A stretch of DNA of 64,000 nt from Cristatella mucedo (GCA_009760855.2 WPIO01000008.1:2006501-2070500); one strand, 5' to 3'. Counted from the first letter of the stretch, positions 12,721 through 25,454 are shown. The notes: generated from the letters alone by a model not told the origin. Numbers and translations: made by a program.

Positions 12721-14089
12721 TGCCAAATATGTAGCTAGTCATGCTAAAAACTACGCCTAAACAACAACGTTCATTAAAGATGTCTTACAACAGCACCATC
12801 AATGTTCACAGCCAGTACTAATGCATTTTCCCAAAAAAATCTATTATACTTAGCTGCCCTGCAAAAAAAACACGAACAGCCATGGCCGTAAAAATTGTTA
12901 GCTAGTACCCAAGCAAATACCTAAAAACCGTTCAGAGCAACATGGAAGGAGTAGATTGCTCATACAAAAGAATGTGTGCTCTGATATGTTCCAAAAATTA
13001 CTAAATCCCACAGAAGGGGTTCACTGCTTCACAACTTGCATCTAGACCTCTTAGTAGGATAGGCAAGGTGGTTCCGCCAGCCACGTTGAACAATCTAGCA
13101 TCTGGCATGTTTTGAATATCAAAATCCTAATCCTAGTTTAGTGTGGACTTTACACGGCGAATCTTGCTAATGCCCTGCTTTGGTGCAGATCTCACAGGGA
13201 CTGGGGCGGTCCAAGACTAAAGCAAGACTTAACAAAGACTCGGAAGCTGAGCGTGGTTCTACTTCTTGGCCAAGACGTAGGCAAGACTGAACAAACGATC
13301 GCTCATAGGTACCGGCAAGGGCACGCCTTCTCCACTACTTTGAAAAGTGTGAAGGCCGATTCGACCGGCAATCGACGAAAGAGAGGGTCCCCATTTATGA
13401 GAGACTAAAAATTCGTCATATAAGAATCAGCCAATGAGGCGGCAGGCGAAAAAGGCAATCGTGAAAGGTTAAAATTCCCCGAGAGGTGTATCACCCTGGG
13501 GGTGGAGCAAGTTGGCAGCAAGACACAAAGGAAAACAAATCGGGTCAACTTCCTACAAGAAGGGAGACGCACGCCCGCAATACGCATGCATGAAACACAA
13601 GCAAGAATCCGCACGAAAACGAGACTTAGCAGTGACGCTCACGCTTTCAAGGTTGACCTGCCGCTTTACCTCCATCTCCACCATCCATCCATACCCATTA
13701 AGCTGCCTAAGGGCACCCCTTAAAAATTCCCAGCATTCACTTTCTTGGCATATATTATTTGCATACGCCAGCTTCTTTTTAGGGCAATCGAATTGCGGTA
13801 ACATCAAAGGTAAGGTATAACTCGACTACATAATAAGGCTAGGTTGTCTGCAGGGAGTCGTTTGTACTAAAAATGCAGGTTCCGCCACCAGAAACTTTAC
13901 TGCATATCAAATCGACATCACAGGCACTGGACTGCAGTGCTTTTTAGCCAGGGGGGACTAACTGGGGATTGCACTCCTTCCCCTCCCCGGAATTGACATT
14001 TAAAAAGCGGCTACAAAACTGTCCTTTGTGCACACATGCCGGCTGACACTATGCATTACTAAACCAATTGATATGCTTCCTTTCCAGCT
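12721..14089. other. No gene recognised
   Basis: AT-rich, then mixed. Overlapping frames around 13405-13820 have no motifs. Confidence 0.35.
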
Positions 14090-14160
14090 TATGTAAAGTG
14101 GCTAGAAAGAGGTTTTGTTCACCGAAGTTGCTATATACATATCATATCATATATATTATT
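14090..14160 (+). mobile_element. LINE family A, 3' tail remnant
   Basis: GTAAAGTGGCTAGAAAGAGG and a changed tail, strongly diverged. Confidence 0.5.
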
Positions 14161-14394
14161 ATAAATCAGCCAGGATTGCATTATGTAACAACAGCAGGTA
14201 CTTACTCGTGACTTGCTTCCTCCAGGTTGAACATTACACTGGATTGGACTGAAGTAATAATATAGAGCCGAGCTTTCGAAGCAGCACTAGAGAACAGATC
14301 CACTAAGGTCCAGATCCACTACAGTCCAGATCCAACACGGTACGGATCTTTGCTGCTTTGATCGCTTGCAAAGCAGAGCTACAGTCCTTGCTAG

Positions 14395-14523
14395 CACTGG
14401 TTTGGCCAAGCAGTTAAGGTGCTCGCCCCGATCAGATCTGTCTGAGGTCGTGGGTTCGAGCCCCGTGGCACGTGTGAAGCGCCTGAATGAAAGTTATGTT
14501 CTCTTAGGGTGCTATATAAATTA
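14395..14523 (+). mobile_element. tRNA-derived SINE, type 2
   Basis: A tRNA-like head (GCCAAGCAGTTAAGGTGCTC ... GGGTTCGAGCCCC) is followed by a tail GAAGCGCCTGAATGAAAG and TTCTCTTAGGGTGCTATATA. The tail resembles the 3' end of LINE family A. Confidence 0.75.
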
Positions 14524-14808
14524 ATTATATTTTATGCTCCCAAAGCCTGGAACTCACTACCGACACACGTCACAACGTACCCTGACATGACGATATTAAA
14601 AAGTAGCTTAAAACGCACCTGTTTATTACAGCATTTGGTGGGTCTATGTGGGTCCTCCTTCGTATGCATGTACGCACTAACACTAGGCCTGCTACTTGCA
14701 TATGTTACCACCTAACAATTGGTAATGCATTATATGCATTATCTGTATAGTGCCTAGAGAGAGATTCAGTTCTCTGAGGGTGCTATACAAATTTATTATT
14801 ATTATTAT
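14524..14808 (+). mobile_element. LINE family A, 3' end
   Basis: Encodes A-P-K-A-W-N-S-L-P-T-H-V and ends with the family A tail and ATT repeats. Confidence 0.8.
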
Positions 14809-15059
14809 GGGCAGAAGGCCACACTTTACTGTTACAAGATTATGTCTTATGTCTGTGCTAATAACTGGGCAGAGCCCAGCAGACTAATTGAAAAAAGCTT
14901 AAGCTACGACTTATTAATGCACCATGCAAGCTAGTGGCAACATGGTGAGAATACACCAAGGACAGGGCCGAATAGAAACTGCCATAAGGTGTTTGACAGT
15001 TGGTGAAGGAAGTGCTCGTCAGTTTCTGCTCCAGCTAGGCACTGGTGACAAGTCACTGG

Positions 15060-15695
15060 CAACAGCTTGCTGGCCTACCGGCATGTGCAATCAGGCTGGT
15101 GCTAAACCCTGCAGCTAGGCTTCACACCACTTCTTGCCAACCTGCTCTGGCTACCAGTCAAGCAACGGATCGACTTCAAGGTTTTGTTGCTCACTTGTAG
15201 GTCACTTCATTCTTTGGCTCCAGCCAACCTATCAGATCTACTCCCCCACCAGGCCAAGCATAGTACTACCAGCTTTTCGAAAACTATTTACCTCGTACAA
15301 ACCTCAAATTCTTTGGAGACCTGCCTCAAGTTCGTATGCTCTCAAAGCCTGAGTGAGACTCATTCCCGACTTGCATCATGACATGACCTGACTTGACCAC
15401 ATTAAAAAAAAATTAAAACACACCTATTTATGACAGCATTTAGTGGGTCCCTATGATTCGTCCTCTATGTGCTTAGGCGTGCTGGCACTGTTGCATGCTG
15501 CCACTAACCACACTTGCATGCTGACCCTGTGCATGTCACCCTTAACCATGTTATTCGCGTTGTTTATCAAGCACAATACCACTCACCATTCGACCGCGTT
15601 TCCTTTGCAGCAAATGTAAAGCGCCTAGAAAGAGATTGAGCTCTCTGAGGGTGCTTTATCAAGTGTATTATTATTATTGTTATTTATTATTATTA
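15060..15695 (+). mobile_element. LINE family A, 5'-truncated
   Basis: Starts in the RT region (L-A-C-W-P-T-G-M-C-N-Q-A-like) and continues through S-L-A-P-A-N-L-S-D-L-L to the ATT tail. Frameshifts are present. Confidence 0.85.
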
Positions 15696-16130
15696 GCGAT
15701 TTGAGTCTGAAAAGGAGGCTGCTGGAAGCAAAACTCCATCGGCATGGAAAACTCCCTGCTGATGGAGATGGATTTCAAAATAGGCAAGTGCTGACTTCCA
15801 GTGCCTGCTTAGTACTGTCACGGCTTGCTCGACCAGTCTCTAATTGCACTTCATTAAGGGGATAGGGACATCGGTTTAGATGATCCTGCTGCACACCCAT
15901 AAGGATACCATGCTGTTATGAATGAAGCTGATCAGAAAAATTTGACTCTACCGGTTGCTTTGGCTCCAGCTGACTAGATCGGCCCCCACACTCCTAAAGG
16001 GATTTACTCCGGGGTCGGAACACATGTATTAACACCACAAAGGCAGCCCAACCCATTATGCCTGGCCAAAGTAGCTGACTCAGCCAATCCCAACATCAAT
16101 GGCAATACTGGACCACAGGCACAATGAAAG
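15696..16130. other. No gene recognised
   Basis: Unsupported short frames only. Confidence 0.35.
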
Positions 16131-16139
16131 CTTTCACGG

Positions 16140-16221
16140 CCGGAGAGGGAAAGAGAGAGGAGAGAGAGGGGAAGAGAGAGGAAGAGAGATGGAGAGAGAG
16201 GAAGAGAGAGATGGAGAGAGA

Positions 16222-16306
<85 letters not shown>
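16140..16306. repeat. (GA)n-rich tract, pure from about 16223
   Basis: Imperfect GA at first, then an uninterrupted run. Confidence 0.97.
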
Positions 16307-16308
<2 letters not shown>

Positions 16309-16756
16309 GGCAGGATGTGATTGCCCTCCAGCCGAAGTCACTAGTGTTTCCGGCCTGGCTTGATTACAAAGCATAAGCATGAGACTGTAAGGAAGTAAAT
16401 TTGAGTGCCCACTCCACCAGGGGGTGTACAAGCCTTACTCCCCCAGTATTGCATATCAGCCGACCGAGGCTACACTGGCCTTGAACAGTGGCATAGACAG
16501 ACAGCAAGTTGCATCCAGCATGGAGCTACGATCTGGGTTACATCATGTATCGTGCATCATTACATTCGGCTAAGGCAGGGAATACTTCTACATTCGATTT
16601 TGACTGGGCTACCGAAAAAGCTACTAGGCCACTGCAGCTGGTGTTGAAAATGGCTGCAAGGCTAGTTAACAAATCCCAGAGGTTCAGCCACGTGTCTCCT
16701 TAGATGAAGTAGCTTCGATGGCTTCAGGTTGATCAGCAGACAAAAAGCAGTGCTTA

Positions 16757-16925
16757 CAATAATAATAATAAATCTAATATAGCGCCCTCAGAGAACTCAA
16801 TCTCTTTCTAGGCACTTTACATGTGCTGCAAAGGAAGCACTATCGAATGGTTAGTGGTAGCATGCTCAATGACAACAAGAATAACATGGTTAGAGGTGAC
16901 ATGAACAGGGTCAGCATGCACAGTT
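16757..16925 (-). mobile_element. LINE family A, 3' end
   Basis: ATT-type tail followed by the reverse complement of the family A 3' UTR. Confidence 0.8.
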
Positions 16926-16934
16926 GACCCCAAG

Positions 16935-17385
16935 ACTCCCCATAACTTAGCTCCAAACTGAAGTCCTGCACCAATTTCAGCCTGTTCGCGTCCTCAGGTC
17001 CTCTATAGACAATAAATCAGCTGTTCCATTCCTCTGCTTAAAGATCGTTGGCAACAAAACCTTTTGCTCTGCAGGCCATAGACTTTAGAACTGGCTTTCA
17101 CAATTCTTGTGCAACCCCAACAACTCTCCTGCTGCCGACTGCAGCACATGCTTTTCAGCCGTCCTGAGCTGCTACTTCCCACTACTCACTACTTCAACTG
17201 CTTTCCTGGCTCGGCTATGCTTCTCACTTTCTCTGTGCTTCATGAGATGGAGTCTGTTGACTACCGAAAGCGTACCAAAAGCTGCTTAGGCTTTGAGTAC
17301 TTACATATCTCTCCTCTGTAGCACCCACTTAGTCTTTATAGCTTCGTGTGGAGTTACAGATGGAGATACAACACTACATTACATT
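16935..17385 (+). mobile_element. LINE family B, 3' end
   Basis: Same layout as the copy at 10830, ending in ACATTACATT; more diverged. Confidence 0.8.
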
Positions 17386-17426
17386 GTGAACCGTGATGGC
17401 ATACAAGGTAAGACAAGTGCTTTTCA

Positions 17427-17550
17427 AGACCTTGGTCACCGATGTGGTGGGTTTGAATCTTGCGGTAGGCGATCCTTTATCGAAGCTGCAAGCGGTGATA
17501 GCCGTAAAGGCTCTCAGGTCTCTATACAAAAGAGGCTGTTAAATTAGCTA
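17427..17550 (+). mobile_element. SINE type 1
   Basis: GGGTTTGAATCTTGCGG, GGCGATCCTTTATCG, GGTGATAGCCGTAAAGG and GAGGCTGTTAAATTAGCTAG in order. Confidence 0.8.
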
Positions 17551-17645
17551 GTACATATATTACATCCTGTGAACCAGTATTGCTGCAGTAAAAGTGGGGC
17601 AGCCGTCACCCATAGTGTGGTAATAAATTACAAGTAAAAAGGTTA

Positions 17646-17800
17646 AAGGCTAGCCGATTTAACAGCCTCATTTTACATAGCAGCAGAAAAGCCTTAGCAG
17701 GCTATAGCCAACGTGGGCAATAAAGGATCGCCCACTGAAGGACTGCAACACACCCCCCCCCCCGACCTGGGTCATGAACAGTGAGCAGCCATTACCCTTC
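17646..17800 (-). mobile_element. SINE type 1
   Basis: Reverse copy of the same order; a C run interrupts the head near 17752-17763. Confidence 0.75.
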
Positions 17801-17894
17801 CCATGTCGGTATCCTTAGAATTTCTCTCTACTATGAAGAACCGCACACAGACCGGGAGTTGCTTGAAGGCAAGGCAGGCAGCTACGAAAACGAG

Positions 17895-18010
17895 TAATAA
17901 TAATAATAATAATAATAATGCACTTGATAAAGCGTCCTCAGAGAACTTAATCTCTTTCTAGGCGCTTTACATTTGCTGCAAAGTGAAATGCAATTGAAAT
18001 GAGTGAGAGG
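17895..18010 (-). mobile_element. LINE family A, 3' tail
   Basis: ATT tail, then GATAAAGCGTCCTCAGAGAA and the 3' UTR. Confidence 0.8.
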
Positions 18011-19634
18011 GGCAACAGAGGGAATGCAGGGTGACACGGATAGGGTGTGAGAGGCAAGGGGTACTAGAAGGACATGATCGCTAGTGGGATGGATGGATGT
18101 ATGGATGGGGGGAGGAATGGTCGGGAGAGCACCGGATGCACTCGGGATCTGTCACGGTCACGATCCCGAGTGCCAAGTCCCAAGCATCCAACTCGGCTCT
18201 GGCAACCTGGCACTCGGACAAGCTGCTGTCTAGAGCACAGTGAGGCCAGCAAAACTAGACCAAGCACTTACTAAAGAAATAGGGTTGTTTCACAAGGCCA
18301 ACATTGCTATGTTCGGTAAACCACATCATGAAGCGACACGCAGGCAGACTGTCATAAAAGTAACTAGCGGTACGATCTTCCCTTGCTGCCAAGAACACTT
18401 GCTTGTTAGCAGTAGCTAGTAAGTCGAGTTTGACCGTGAAGCAAAAGATACAGAAGTGTAATGTGCTTCCTTTCGCCATCTGGCTTGAGAAGGCTTGTTT
18501 GTAGCTCAAGTCCCCAAGACAATTTCTCACTCTATAATTTTTAAAGAAAGTCTACCTACACAGAAAGTGGAAGCATCAATGACGTAGACAATCCGGTGAC
18601 AATCTGGTGTGATTGACGAACTGCAATCACCAATAAGCTCCGGTCCAGTGCCGAGAGCTAAGGTGCACTCAAGCAGAAAGCCAAACCCGGCTACCCATAA
18701 GGAAATTACCCATCACTCTGAGGGAGGTGTGCCACACTACAGGAGGACCACGAAGCTGAAAGCAGAAACAACCCTTGCATGTACACTCTGAGCTGCCACC
18801 GGACTGCACAGCTGGAGCAGGAACAGTAGTGCTCGAGAATGCTGCCGAGTTGCACCGGCGATCGTAGCACGCATCATCCTTCCTCCCTCCGAGCTTGGCA
18901 AGGGTGTGCAAGCAGCAAGCCAATGCAGCTCTGCAAGCACTGAGGCAAACTCGGGGTTCGGCCAAGGAGGGGGCCAAAGCCCACGACCTCGATTAGAAAC
19001 TGAGGCTGCCGATCACGTGACCGTGGCTGCCCCAGTGTGCCGGGTCAGCAGCAACGCTTGGCCATGGGCTGACATTTGCATTTTTGCTCCACAGGACCCA
19101 ACGAAGCGGTGGGTGGCTGTAACAGTGGTAGCATGCCACATCCAGACGCCTGCTGCAGCAGCAGTGCAGCTGCACTAGTGTGGCTGTGTGTGCATGACTG
19201 TCATTCCCGGCAGTAATCCTGAGTACTAAAGGCTACATTGTCAGCAGACGAAAGCCCAAGGTCAGATTCCGAAAATGATGCAGATGGCATCTGCAAATCC
19301 CTATGTGGGAGACATTTAAAAGGGCTAATGAAAAAGCTTCGCTGGCCAGGACTCAGCTCTGGACCTAGCAAAGCTATCGACATGCATAGCTAAGATAAAA
19401 GCTGGATGAAGGGGTAACATGGAAAGTATCAAAATCATGCAACATAAATCCAATAATGCAGTGGCCTCAAGCACCGGGTGCCGTCAGGTTGCATGCCATC
19501 CTGTACTGCTGGCGCTCACTGGGGCATGTAAAATTAGGCTGCTGCTATCCACCTGGCCACAAAGTAGCAAAGAGCCCGGGTGCAGTCAGAGCATAGTGAA
19601 TAAGGCAGGCTCAGGCTTACTTGCCACTGCACAT
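18011..19634. other. No gene recognised
   Basis: Unsupported frames. A 9-bp hairpin (CTCGGGATC ... GATCCCGAG) lies at about 18141-18170. Confidence 0.35.
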
Positions 19635-19712
19635 GTGCACCTTAATGTATGTATCAGGAGAGTTTCCTATAGCGCACTCTAAGCCTAAGCAGCGTTCGAT
19701 ATGCATGTGGTT
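19635..19712 (-). mobile_element. LINE family B, 3' fragment
   Basis: Contains CAGGAGAGTTTCCTATAGCG and the following B end, reverse complement. Confidence 0.65.
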
Positions 19713-20150
19713 AATAATAGTAATAATACAACATTTGTTATAGCGCCCTCAGAGAACCCAATTTATTTCTAGGCACTTTACAATTGCTTCGGCTGCCAAC
19801 AGACCTCATCTTACACAATAAAGAGAAAGTGAGAAGTAGAGCTGAGTCGTGAGGGCAGTTGAGGAAGTGAGTAGCATGGAAGTAGCAGTTCATGACAGCT
19901 GGAAATAATAATAATAATGCACTTGATAAAGCGTCCTCAGAGAACTCAAATCTCTTTCTAGGCGCTTTACATTTGCTGCAAAGAGAACCGCGATTGAATG
20001 GTGAGTAACATCATGCTTGATAAACAACATGAATAACATGGTTAGGGGTGACATGCACAGGGTCGGCATGCAAATGTGGTTAGTGGCAGCATGCACAGCG
20101 TCAGCACGCATAAGCACAAGGATGTGCCACAATCGGCAACAGCAGAGTAG
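19713..20150 (-). mobile_element. Nested LINE A and B fragments
   Basis: A family A tail (19713-19785), then family B (19785-19900, with the AACAGACCTCATCTTAC box), then a second family A 3' end (19903-20150), all on the - strand. Confidence 0.75.
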
Positions 20151-20264
20151 GGGTCATTGCCTAACCTTCAGAAACTCAAGGCTGCAGTTGCCTGGCTAGC
20201 ACCTGGCATACCAGGCAAAAAAAACCTCACATTGCTGCTAGCGATTGCTTTGGGCGCACGCATG

Positions 20265-20272
<8 letters not shown>

Positions 20273-20316
<44 letters not shown>
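20273..20316. repeat. (CA)n microsatellite
   Basis: Pure CA dinucleotides after a short GC/CA-rich lead. Confidence 0.97.
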
Positions 20317-20319
<3 letters not shown>

Positions 20320-21480
20320 CCCCAGGAAATAGATCCTGTGTCAGGCTTATAGCTATCATGCAAACAGAATTGTGCTCTAAATAAGACTACTCCAAGTTAC
20401 TGCCGTGCATAACAGAAGAACTTCTGAAGGCTGAGAGTCCATAGCATAACCCCTTAACGATCATCTCGCTGAATAAAAAGTGCACCGAGAGTCGCCCAAG
20501 TGGAAACAAGCTGTCGAACCGTGCCGTATCGATGCCCATGACTGGTCAAACAAAAGCATATCATGACCCTCCACTCAATGTAATGACCCAGTGGCTGACT
20601 ATTCACTCATAAGCTACACACGACTAGAGTTTAGTGACTCATCATCCAACGATCACTATAGTCGATAAGCCTAATCAATTCTGAAGCCTCAAGAGCTGCT
20701 GCCAATGTGCGGACTAGAGCTGCTGAGGAAACAGCTCAAGTTGGAAATGGCTATTGACTCATCACTTTTATTTAAAGCTATCACCTTCCTCTTCAGACTC
20801 ATCGCAACGAATGCAGGCAGGCAAAAAACACTTTTTAAAGCGAGTCCAGATTGCTTAAACTTAAGCTTGCCAGCATGCCAACTAGCACCGATTTGGAAAA
20901 CCATTGTCGTTTCGAATTTAAATTCAGCCAGCGATTCTTAGCAGCACTGTAAGAAGCAACGGCCATCTGGTATAAAGGTATATCTACAGCAAAGGGTATG
21001 TGCGTGTGCGCGCGCGCGTGTGTGTGTGTGTGTATGCATGTGTGCTCGCAAGAAGGAAGCAGTCACATTTATGCTGTTAGCCAGTTGCACCTGTCAAGAA
21101 GCCTCAACCGAGCTAAGAAACTCATCAGCTCAGCATGAATCATATAAATCCTATATTAGTCGGACACTTCTAGCAAGATTCACTTGACCTGTTCATAGAA
21201 AAATACCTTTACTAATATCAAAAGAGGATACTTGCATTAAGAATCTTATGGTGTCCCATAAATAAAATATACTAATGCTATGGGCCCACAATTCCACTAC
21301 CAAACTACTGTACTACAGCATTCATGTGTATAGGTCGCTTTGGATTCAACTACTCTAACTCAAGAACATGATAGCTTGGACTTGGCTATTAGTTTTACAA
21401 AACTGGTAAAGCCCTGTTCCTCTCGTTGTAGAGCTTTGCAGCGCATGTGACACATAACCCAGTTTGACAAGTTGACAAAG
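20317..21480. other. No gene recognised; alternating purine-pyrimidine tract
   Basis: At 21000-21045 GTGCG, GCGCGC and GTGTGT alternate. Confidence 0.4.
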
Positions 21481-21489
21481 TAAAAAAGT

Positions 21490-21662
21490 ACGATTAGCTC
21501 ATTCGAAAGTCTCATTTTCTTAGTGGCAGAAGAGCCATAGCTGCAAGCACCCTGCTTGCAGCAGACAATAAAGAGTTTCCAGCTGCAAGGCTCGAACCCA
21601 CGACCTGGGTCGTGGCTTAAACACCTTACCCCTGAGGTGGGCAAACCCAGAGCTTCAACCAT
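21490..21662 (-). mobile_element. SINE type 1
   Basis: The head carries GGCTCGAACCCACGACCT in + orientation, with body and tail as in other copies. Confidence 0.75.
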
Positions 21663-22555
21663 CTGAATGCTACTTTTTAGGTAGATTCTGATAGCAGGTC
21701 CTCTTCCAGTACTACCATAATGCAGTCACTAGAGACTCGGTTCCTCTGTTAGATGGAAAAGACTAGTGACAATAAACAACGTCAAAGTAAATCGATAACA
21801 CAAAGCCTGCCGGGCCAACGACATCCTTTATGGTAGTAAGATGACAGCTCTAAATATTAAAGCAATGGAAGCATATCGACAGACATACCACAAGGCATGT
21901 CAAATCTTGCCGAAGTGCATGCTCACTTGCATTTCCTCACTGACACTTGATACTGCAAAGGCTTGCACACAAAAATTTTAGCCAGCATCCACAGGTGCAC
22001 CATAGGCCCTGGTTGATCTTTACCTCCCTCTAGAGCCGGCTTGATAGGAGGTGCAGCAGCTTAGCAAAACGCCGGGCATGCATACCCTGCTGTACTCCCA
22101 AGGCTAGTTAGTAGCAGATGGCAAGGTCAAGGTCTTGAACGGTGGCTTACTCCTGGCATTCCTGTGCTGAGTGAGAGCCAATTTCTTTTCAGTGAACCAA
22201 TCTGCCACTTCTTAAATACGTAGCAAAGCAGGAGCAATGACCCACCATGAGTTACTGGCCCCTCTCTCTCTCTCTCTCTCTCTCTCTGCATGGGACCATG
22301 CTCGTTGGTACAGAATAGTCAATCATACTGACATCAAAGAACCAAGCCCAATCACGAAAAAAAACTGAGCATTTATCACACCTTTAGCAGCAGCAGCAAT
22401 TGCTTGTCGAGCTTACACAGGCATCACCACCCCCCCCCCCAGGAATGGGCCCCAAGCAGCTCAAGGGGCATGAACTCAAGCGAACAGCCAGCCTCAGAAT
22501 CGGCATTGCTTGCACGTCTATCATTAGCAGTTGCATAAAAACACGAGGATACTGA
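21663..22555. other. No gene recognised; short (CT)n tract
   Basis: The CT tract spans about 22261-22288. Confidence 0.4.
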
Positions 22556-22559
22556 TCAC

Positions 22560-22745
22560 GGCCGAGCAACCTCTTGCTGGTCAATCGCTGCACTGGTTTA
22601 ACCCACATAATGGCATTAAGGTTCTTGCCTCGAACAAAGGTCAATGTGAACGCATTTGTTGACCGAGGTCGTGGGCTCGAGCCCACGGTGGCATATGTGA
22701 GCGCCTGGATAGAGTTAACTTCTCTTAGGGCGCTATGCAAATGAA
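22560..22745 (+). mobile_element. SINE type 2
   Basis: The tRNA-like head holds GAGGTCGTGGGCTCGAGCCC. The tail GAGCGCCTGGATAGAG and TTCTCTTAGGGCGCTATGCA resembles LINE family A. Confidence 0.75.
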
Positions 22746-23555
22746 TTTCTTTTGCTCCAATTCAAGCTTCTTTGAACAGCGGAAGAGCAGCACAAGGCTG
22801 CCTGCAGCCCACGACGTGCACGGCGAGCAGCAGATAGCAGAATGACGAGTATGCTGAATAGCTAAGGCCATCGTTCCTCGAACAACAAATGCCAACACCA
22901 GTTCGATGCCTAGCAACCTAGCATGGAAGACCTCGATGAGCCGCAGCTTTGTTGGCTGGTAGCAGCCAGCCCCAACTCGTCTTGCAAGGCAAAACAACGA
23001 AAAGAGATGCAAAGCTACCTGGGCAGGTAACATGCCACTGCATATTCCCAAGGCGAATCGTGCTATCAAGCACTTCTGCCCCCATTGCCCCTAGGGGGCG
23101 TGAGTATCAAAGAGGAGCTGTACGCAGGTAGCTGGCATGGATTCCACGTAGTCTGCGGGATGTGAGGGGACCAGGAGAAAGCAGCGGCAGCGGCCTTGAC
23201 CCTTCTGATCATCACTAACCCTTTCAGCAGCCTCATAAGCATCGTTCATAATGAGATCACCCACAACCCCATTAGCCCTGGCATGGGAACAGAAGCAGAT
23301 TGCGCATTATACAAGCAGATGCTCTAAATGTCATTTGTATTGCATCTTCAGAGAAATAAATCTCCTTCTAGGCTCTCCGCATATGATGGCAAAAAGCGCA
23401 TAAATCGATAACACATCGGTTAAGCATACATAAGTGTACACCTCGGACGATTCACAATGATGGAATAAATGCTGTGAGGAGAAAGTGCACCTTTAGCATC
23501 CGGTTACATGGTCATGAAGTCGGGGATTGTCGTTAAGTCAGGTCTTTCGATTCGC
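22746..23555. other. No gene recognised
   Basis: Short frames only. Confidence 0.35.
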
Positions 23556-23559
23556 ATGT

Positions 23560-23745
23560 CGTCGTATGAATTAACATTCAAAACGAACCTAAAACCCTAC
23601 CTATTCCTCACAGCCTTTGTCCTGTGAACTTTATTTGCTCAGGCTTCCTCACCGGTTCAGCTTCCTCTCCGGTACACTTAAAAGTGGCTAGAAAGAGATT
23701 TAGTCTACTTAGAGTGCTACCTAATTTTTTTCTTATTATCATTAC
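23560..23745 (+). mobile_element. LINE family A-like 3' end, diverged
   Basis: GTGGCTAGAAAGAGATTTAG and TTAGAGTGCTACCTAATT match the family tail loosely. Confidence 0.6.
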
Positions 23746-23758
23746 AATTACTATTGGA

Positions 23759-23827
23759 AGTGGTGGTCTCCAAAGAATTTAAGGTTGATTAATCTAATCA
23801 ACCTTAAATTCTTTGGAGACCACCACT
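23759..23827. repeat. Perfect 33-bp inverted repeat, 3-nt loop
   Basis: Arms 23759-23791 and 23795-23827 are exact complements. They contain CTCCAAAGAATTTAAGGTT, close to the LINE A coding strand in reverse. Confidence 0.95.
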
Positions 23828-23864
23828 AGGTATAGCCAACTGACCAGAGTCAAAAGAAGCCAGT

Positions 23865-24520
23865 CGAATGTAATGTAATTACATTTACAATTACCATAAC
23901 TGTATTGTATATTACATATTTGTACCACTGTTTGTAACTCCACAAAGCTACAAAGACAACGTGGGTGTAATGCAGGAGAGTTTTGTATAGCCCACTCACA
24001 GCCCTAAGCGGCTTTCGGTACGCATTCGGTAGTCAACAGACTTCATCTCACGAAACAAAGAGAAAGTGGGAAGCATAGCAGAGTCAGGCGACCAGTTTAG
24101 GTAGTGAGTGACGTGGAAGTAGCAGCTCAGGACCACTGAAAAGAATTAACCATGGTCGGCAGAAGGAGAGTAGTTGTCGTTCCATAAGAATTGTGGAAGC
24201 GAGTTACACAGTCACCTGCAGAGCTCAAGCTTCTGTTGCCAACGGTCTTTAAGCGGAGGAATGGAACAGCTAATTTATTGTCCCTACTGGACCTGAGGGC
24301 GAGAACAGGCTGAAACTGATGCAGCAGTTCAGCTAGGTATGGAGGAGCCAAGCCATGGCGGGCCTTGTGGGTGAGCGTAAGAACTTTGCTCTGTATAAGG
24401 GAGGAGGAATAGGGAGTAAGCATTCAGATCGGCAAGCCGGAAGCAAGAGAATGAAGGAACCTAAAAGTGATGCCTTGAAATAAATTCTATCCTTGACGAT
24501 GAGCCAGTGCATGTGGGCGT
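23865..24520 (-). mobile_element. LINE family B, long 3' fragment
   Basis: The tail ATGTAATGTAAT opens the copy. The - strand encodes L-T-H-K-A-R-H-G-L-A-P-P-Y-L-A-E-L-L and, further in, L-H-W-L, typical of CR1/L2 RT C-termini. Stops interrupt it. Confidence 0.85.
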
Positions 24521-24844
24521 GAAGAGGTGCAGTATGCTTGTTTAGTGTGAATGAAGGTGTGCATCTTCGCGTGCATGTACAACATAAGGCGGATAAAATG
24601 TGACTGCCCTGAGCTCAGCCTGTGCTGAGCATGCTTCGGGCAAGCCACGCCTACACTATCGTGGCCGTCTGACAAACGAGGACGACAGACGAGGATGAGT
24701 CACGACACTGAAGCTCCAGGGTAGCAAAACAAAACTCATCAATATAAACATTTACATACTTCAATACAAAGTGGTGGCACGAGGTAGCTTGTTCTTTGTG
24801 CACTCACAGACATATTGACTCGGGAAATGCTATTGCAAAATGCC

Positions 24845-24960
24845 GACAGAAAAATCTAGCAGCTGGCCAAAGTGCTAGCCTAAGGGATAACGGATGTTCC
24901 CACTCCACGACGACCCATCTCGCGGGTTCGAGTCCGGCGAATGCAGGCAATTCTTCATTG
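24845..24960 (+). mobile_element. tRNA-related SINE fragment
   Basis: CTAGCCTAAGGGATAACGG and CGCGGGTTCGAGTCCGGC resemble A and B boxes, but the body does not match types 1 or 2 well. Confidence 0.4.
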
Positions 24961-25309
24961 TCCAGTGCAAGCAGGAGCCATAGCCAATAGTCTCTTTTGG
25001 CTGCACATAAAGGATGCTTCTAAATCAGATGACCTTGACTTTTACTTTACCCTTACTCGATCCCGGTGTCTCTGGTCTGGATTTGTGCAAGCACACAATG
25101 GGTCATGAGATGGCCAGGACAGGTGCTGGGTACTCAGGTACTGCAGTGTGTGTGCAAAGAATCTACTTCTACAGAAGAGAATTGCTTCTCAAGTTCTTGT
25201 CGGTAAAATGCTGTAATTACGTAATACGTTATTACGGCCTCCACGCCAAATAAGGGACAAGCAGCTCCAATCGAGCTACTCCAGACTGGCAAACCACAGG
25301 AATTTGGAC

Positions 25310-25400
25310 CCAGTGTAATGTCATGTAATGTATTCCGTCAAAGCTAGCTATCAATAACTACACAAAGCTACAAAGACACTTGAGTGTGCTGCAGGCCAAT
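25310..25400 (-). mobile_element. LINE family B, 3' end
   Basis: TAATGTCATGTAATGT tail and CACAAAGCTACAAAGACA. Confidence 0.65.
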
Positions 25401-25454
25401 AGCAAAGCTAGCAAAATCCCTACTGCTGGCTTTCAACAGGAGGCGAGGACAAGG

